A stretch of DNA of 64,000 bases from Liolophura sinensis. Lineage: Eukaryota > Mollusca > Polyplacophora > Chitonida > Chitonidae. Below, one piece after another: positions 56,101 to 62,100 of this stretch; position 1 is the first letter of the stretch, and each line of letters starts with the position of its first letter. Made by a program: the position numbers and the translations under genes. The stretch lies in assembly GCF_032854445.1 (NCBI RefSeq), contig NC_088295.1:38722510-38786509 (forward strand), read 5' to 3'. The notes beneath the pieces were generated by a model. That model searched no databases. It worked only from the letters and a program-made list of their open reading frames with translations, and was not told the origin of the DNA.

Positions 56101-59100
56101 TTCATGTCAAAGGTCACATAGGTTTGGAACTACTTTTATTCAATGTACAAGAGTATATGAGATGGAGCGTTCTCATTCTTACTTAAATAACTTTTTTCCT
56201 TTGAATTTTCAATGCGAAAAACATCCTTGCCCTAACGCTGAATGAAAGTCTTTTGTTCTTCTCTGACAAATGCTGGTCGAAACTTGCAAAGATAAGTTTC
56301 ACAGTGTACTTAAGTTCTCAATGCCAAAAAAAAAAAAATGGAAAGAAGCAATCCACTTCACCTGATCATTTTCTGGCTGAAAAAGTAAAAGACTTACCTT
56401 CTGTTTAAGAATCAGCTCTTCAATTTCTTCCAAGTCACCAACGGTTACAACCTTGGACTGTAACATATCCTCTAACACCTGTAACCAGTCTTTCAGTTCA
56501 GTGACAGACTCATCAAACTTCTCCCAAGGAGAGCTAGGCTCGGCCTCAGCATGACTGGCTTTTACTGTAAAAAAATGAATGGAAAATATAAAATATTAGG
56601 TAATACTTCAATTTTTCTATGTAACTCGTTTGGAGACAGAAAGTCCCTCTAAACTATTACTTTGTTACATGTATATAATTGGTGTTGTACAAACACATAA
56701 AAATATTTTATTTAGATGGTGGTTGTCACTTTGGGGGGTTGGGGGGTTGGAGGGAATTTAAATTAATGCCACAAGAGTTGATGTAATGAAAACCCACCTT
56801 TCACCATTACTTCATCCACACTAGTATCTGGGGATCTCAGATTGGCTGCCAGCTCCTTTACTTTCAACCAATCAATGTTCAGCTTTTCAACTTTCAGCAT
56901 AACATTTTCTGGAACGGGGACACCATCTTGTTGACAATCAATCAAAGTTCTCTGGTATCGTTCATTGATTCCCATGACGTGCTGTTGGCGAGCAGCCAAA
57001 GCATCATTCATCGTCTACAAATTCAAGAGAAATTCAAAAATATATACAAATACCTGAACAACAAACATATAAATGTAGTACAACATATCCATGAGTATAC
57101 AAACCGAATGAAAGCTATACACATGTGACTGTAGACCGATCAGTAGAATGAAATAGTAAATCCTAATACCGAATTCTGTGTATGTGTATTTACAGTACAA
57201 ATAAATTGATAGGTTTTACAATTACAAAGGCCTCTTCAAATGATATCACATGCTAGGTTCCTCTCTGGCCGTAAGTGGGGAGGTCTTTCAGCAACCTGCG
57301 GATGGTCGTGGGTTTCCACCAGGCTCTGCCCGGTTTCCTCCCGCCATCATGCTGGTAGCTGTCGTATAAATGAAATATTCTTGAGTACAGCCTAAAACAC
57401 CAATCAAATAAATAAATAAATAAATAAATCAAATATCATATGCATTGCAGGTTCCCTGTAAACAACTTAACTATGTTGTATTCTATCTTTTTTCTCTTAG
57501 CCCCCTACATTTCAAAGAGTATGCTCACCGCTGGATCCACAATAACAGAATCTTGTTCCTCCTTGGATGTGGCCGATACAGCAGGGCCTGCCTGCGTCTC
57601 CAGCAGCTCAATGGTAGCTGTGATCCAGTTCTGTACCTCCACTAACTCCTCGTCAAAGCTCCGTAGTTTCTGTAGACGTTCCGCAAGTTCCTTTATTCTC
57701 TGAGGGATCTCTGTGACAACCTAAAGAACAGGACAGCATAAAGGGTAACACTACTGAGAATAACAGTCTACAATTTAACCACAAGGAAACATGCAAATAT
57801 AAGATAATTAACAGGAGAAACTTTCAGAATCCATCATGAAAATCTATAATTCTGCTGAATTACTAGCTAGATACCACAAAAAGAAGATAAATTCAACAGA
57901 AACAATTCCTTTCTCTCTGTTTTTAAACAGTTATGGTTCCGTACAAACTGTTTCAAACAAAATGAGGTGAATTTTTAATTCTTTATGTTATATCCCTAAA
58001 TATTGTAACTCATGTTGGACACCTAAGTCATGATGTGTATTTACGTATGTCATAAGGTTGCACTCAAGGGTGGAGTGAGATTCAACATCTAAACCAAGAT
58101 CTGATCTGTCAGGGACCAATACACACTGTCAAGAAATATGCTTAAAGGATTAGTGTCCAGATTGGTTACCTATTTATAATTGGATACCCATGTATATATT
58201 GTAAAACTGAGTCCAAAAAATACTGGAAAAAAGTACAGTAATCTGAGTAATATGGCATTAAAATAACCACATAATGAGGCTGGGTTTATGCATTTTTCTG
58301 CCAACACTCGGTAGTCTCCGCCAAATGACGTCACTCAAGTCCAACCTTTATGGGCTCTGAGAGCTTCACCATTTAGTTTAGTGTTGAAAACTAACAAAAA
58401 GCATATCAAATTTCTCCATGAAATGGTTTGCAGTTCTGCATATGGTTGTAAAAACAGGTCATCATACAACCCTAGAGTTAGTTTTTTCAAGTTTCCCAAC
58501 GAATTGGCCCTCAGGAAAGCGTGGATTCATGGTACAAGACGAAAGGGTTTTATACCCACCAAACACAGCTAAATCTATGCCGGACTATCAGGTGATGGGA
58601 TAAGAAATCCTGGCAGGCAGCTACATTTTAACAGCATGGAGGAAAAATTAGGCTTTAAATATATGTATATAAACTCTGGTGATAGGGCTTGGTGGGTGTA
58701 AAACAAAGCGGAAGTTCATTCGTCAATTGGTTTGATCAATCTTCAGTATGCCTGTAAAGTGAAAGTAAAGTAGATACAACCATGTAATGGTTTCCAATGA
58801 ATGTCACTTTGATACACACTATCCCATTGGCTGTGTATCTCCTCTGGTCCAATAAGTGAGCTTCTGACAAACTGTGTGTTGTGAACAGCTATGACAATGC
58901 TAGCATTTTCTGACCGGCTATGGAGGACAATAAAAACTGAAAATAATCCAAAACTAACTGTGCTGATTGACTACGTAAATCAAGAATTAATGACCGGGGT
59001 TAAAATAATGGTTGTTGATTACAATTAGTCATCAAAGGTGCGAAAATAAGTGACATCTCTTGATTCACTCATAGGCTCAGGGTAAGTGCGAAAGCAATCT

Positions 59101-62100
59101 TACAAAGCAACACTGCAGGAAACAGCAGAGGATTAAAGCGACCCTTCATAATACCTGTTTGACGCGCTCAAGTAATTGCAGCCATAATATAACTACGAAA
59201 ATCTGAAGTCTGACCAGTGTCAATGTCATAAATTGGAACTACACCATCGTACACTATGGGTTCAAATTGATATGGTAGCATATCTGCTTCTGTGTAGCTA
59301 GAATTCATCTCCAAAATAACAACGTTCTGATACAAATTCTCAGGTTATATTAGACAGCTAGACTTGGGTTGGCCATCTATGACGTCACACGCTGAGCTTT
59401 ACCGGGCAGCTGGCTGGAGATCGGCTGCTGGTAACACACTGTTAAACAGGTTATAATCTTTATACTAGTAGCTAAGACAACTAAATCTGGACACTAATCC
59501 TTTAAATCAAATGAGAGAGCAAGGTTCCTGTAAAGTTTTTGTCCTCACTTTTATTCCACCTGGCCATCAGGTTCTCTAAATCCCTCTGTAGATTCTCACC
59601 TTGTTCCACCTGGCGTTCAGGTTCTCTAAATCCCTCTATAGACTCTCACCTTGTTCCACCTGGCGTTCAGGTTCTCTAAATCCCTCTATAGACTCTCACC
59701 TTGTTCCACCTGGTGTTCAGGTTCTCTAAATCCCTCTGTAGATTCTCACCTTGTTCCACCTGGCGTTCAGGTCCTCTAAATCCCTCTGTATATTCTCACC
59801 TTGTTTCACCTTGCGTTCAGGTTCTCTAAATCCCTCTGTATATTCTCACCTTGTTCCACCTTGCGTTCAGGTTCTCTAAATCCCTCTGTATATTCTCACC
59901 TTGTTCCACCTGGCATTCAGGTTCTCTAAATCCCTCTGTAGATTCTCACCTTGTTCCACCTGGCGTTCAGGTTCTCTAAATCCCTCTGTATATTCTCACC
60001 TTGTTCCACCTGGCGTTCAGGTTCTCTAAATCCCTCTGTATATTCTCACCTTGTTCCACCTGGCGTTCAGGTTCTCTAAATCCCTCTATAGACTCTCACC
60101 TTGTTCCACCTGGCGTTCAGGTTCTCTAAATCCCTCTGTATATTCTCACATTGTTCTACCTGGCATTCAGGTTCTCTAAATCCCTCTGTATATTCTCACC
60201 TTGTTCCATCTTGCGTTCAGGTTCTCTAAATCCCTCTGTATATTCTCCTTGTCTTCTGAGCTCAGGCCGTCCCTCTGAATCATCTTCTCTCCACTCACAG
60301 TCACTGCTAGCAGAGACTGCTGACGTGATAGAATGTCCTCCTCACGGTCCTGTGTTAATACAGGAGAAAACACAAATACAAGATAGAACACAAATCCAGG
60401 ATTCATGGCAAAATGCAAGTACAAAATAAATCCTAAAAACATGCTAAAATACATGATAAAAAGAGAAAAATACAAAGGGAAAGACAGACAAAAAATTCAA
60501 TACTTAAAACATTCATTACATTAGTAAAGTTGTCTCCCCTTATCCAACACATACAGCCATTAGTCCTCCAATGACAACACAGAAGTAGAATAATATTACT
60601 TGTGTGATTCACAAAGCCATCATTCTTAAAATGGCTTTTACTCAGAACGAGACACACAAGGTTTACTGTAAATTCTAGTGCTTCCAAACACAGCTTACAT
60701 TTTCTTTTTGACAAACTATGACCAGAAAAAGAAAAGCCTTGATCTTGACCAAGAACTGGATCAGAGTTGACATGTAAATCGAATGCCTGCCTTGACTTTT
60801 TCCAGCAGCTCCTCAATATGCTCCTCTTCTGCCCGCACATGTACAGTGCTGCTAAGAATGTTTTCTGTCTCATCTATCCAATAGAACAATTCATCCATGT
60901 CATCTGTGAACTCACTCGTTTTTACGCTCTCAGAGTCGAAACTGTTAGGAAAATAAGTTTGATACTTGTCAATGGATATGTGCAATATTTTTAAACACAA
61001 TTTGTTATTGGACAATGTTTATCACCTGGTGCATGGAATGTTATGCATGAAAAAAGACAAAAACATAAAAAGAAATTGGTTTCTTTCACTTTTCTGAGAA
61101 AAAGATCCATTCCTTTATTTACTCATTTTTTTAACTGTTATTTTAGCCTAGTTCTCAAGAATATTTTACTGACAGAAGATAGTCTGGTCCATTAGTGGAG
61201 TAAATTAGGGATAGAAACAGAAGGAAAACTCTGTTCCTATCCTCACATCTGTTAAATCACACGAAATCTAATCCAGCAAGAGTATGTGCACACTCACATG
61301 CCATGGTTTTTTGGGGTTTTTTTCGGCCAAATCTGGCTCAGCAGAAGAGGACTAGTACGAAATTAAAACAGCAAATAGATTCCAACAATGGCTCTCACCT
61401 GTCTTGATGGCTTAGTATCATTGTAGTCAAGGCTTTCCATCTTTGATTGATTCTGTCGAGCCTTTCTCTGAAAAGTTCTGAATCAGGGGTAGACAACTGT
61501 CGTATGATTTCATTTCCTGCAGTATTCATACTATTGACAGTGCCCTGGTGGACTTTGATCCCGCTCTCTACATTCTGCCAACACAATAACAAAGTTAAAA
61601 TCAAAATAAATTTATTTATATTCCTGGGCAAGCTCAAATATACTTTCAAGTATGGAGATATCATTTTAGCAGGTCTTAAGTCTCAAACCCCAGACATACC
61701 ATAATCATAACTGGCCATTCAACTCTCCCAAGCACACAGTTCTAATTACAAAAAATTGTCTTCATGATTGATTCATAATATACAAACAGTTTGAATCTTG
61801 ATCAATATACAATTTATACCCTTCAATCGACAGTTCGATCTACAGCTTAGCCCACTGAGGGTGCACTTCTACAGCAGTTTTCTATCATTACACTTACACG
61901 ATGAACTTCTTTCTGTTTCTCTGCATCCTTGACATCTTTGATCCCTTCCAATTTCTCATCGGCCTCCTGGATCCAGGCTGTCACGTTGTTCAGATCACAG
62001 TGAAACTGTCTCCACTGTTCAACAGACTTACTCCAGCGGCTGTCAAACAATTACAATAATCATGAACTCAACATTTCCATGCAAGTCCAGTTGCAGCCAG

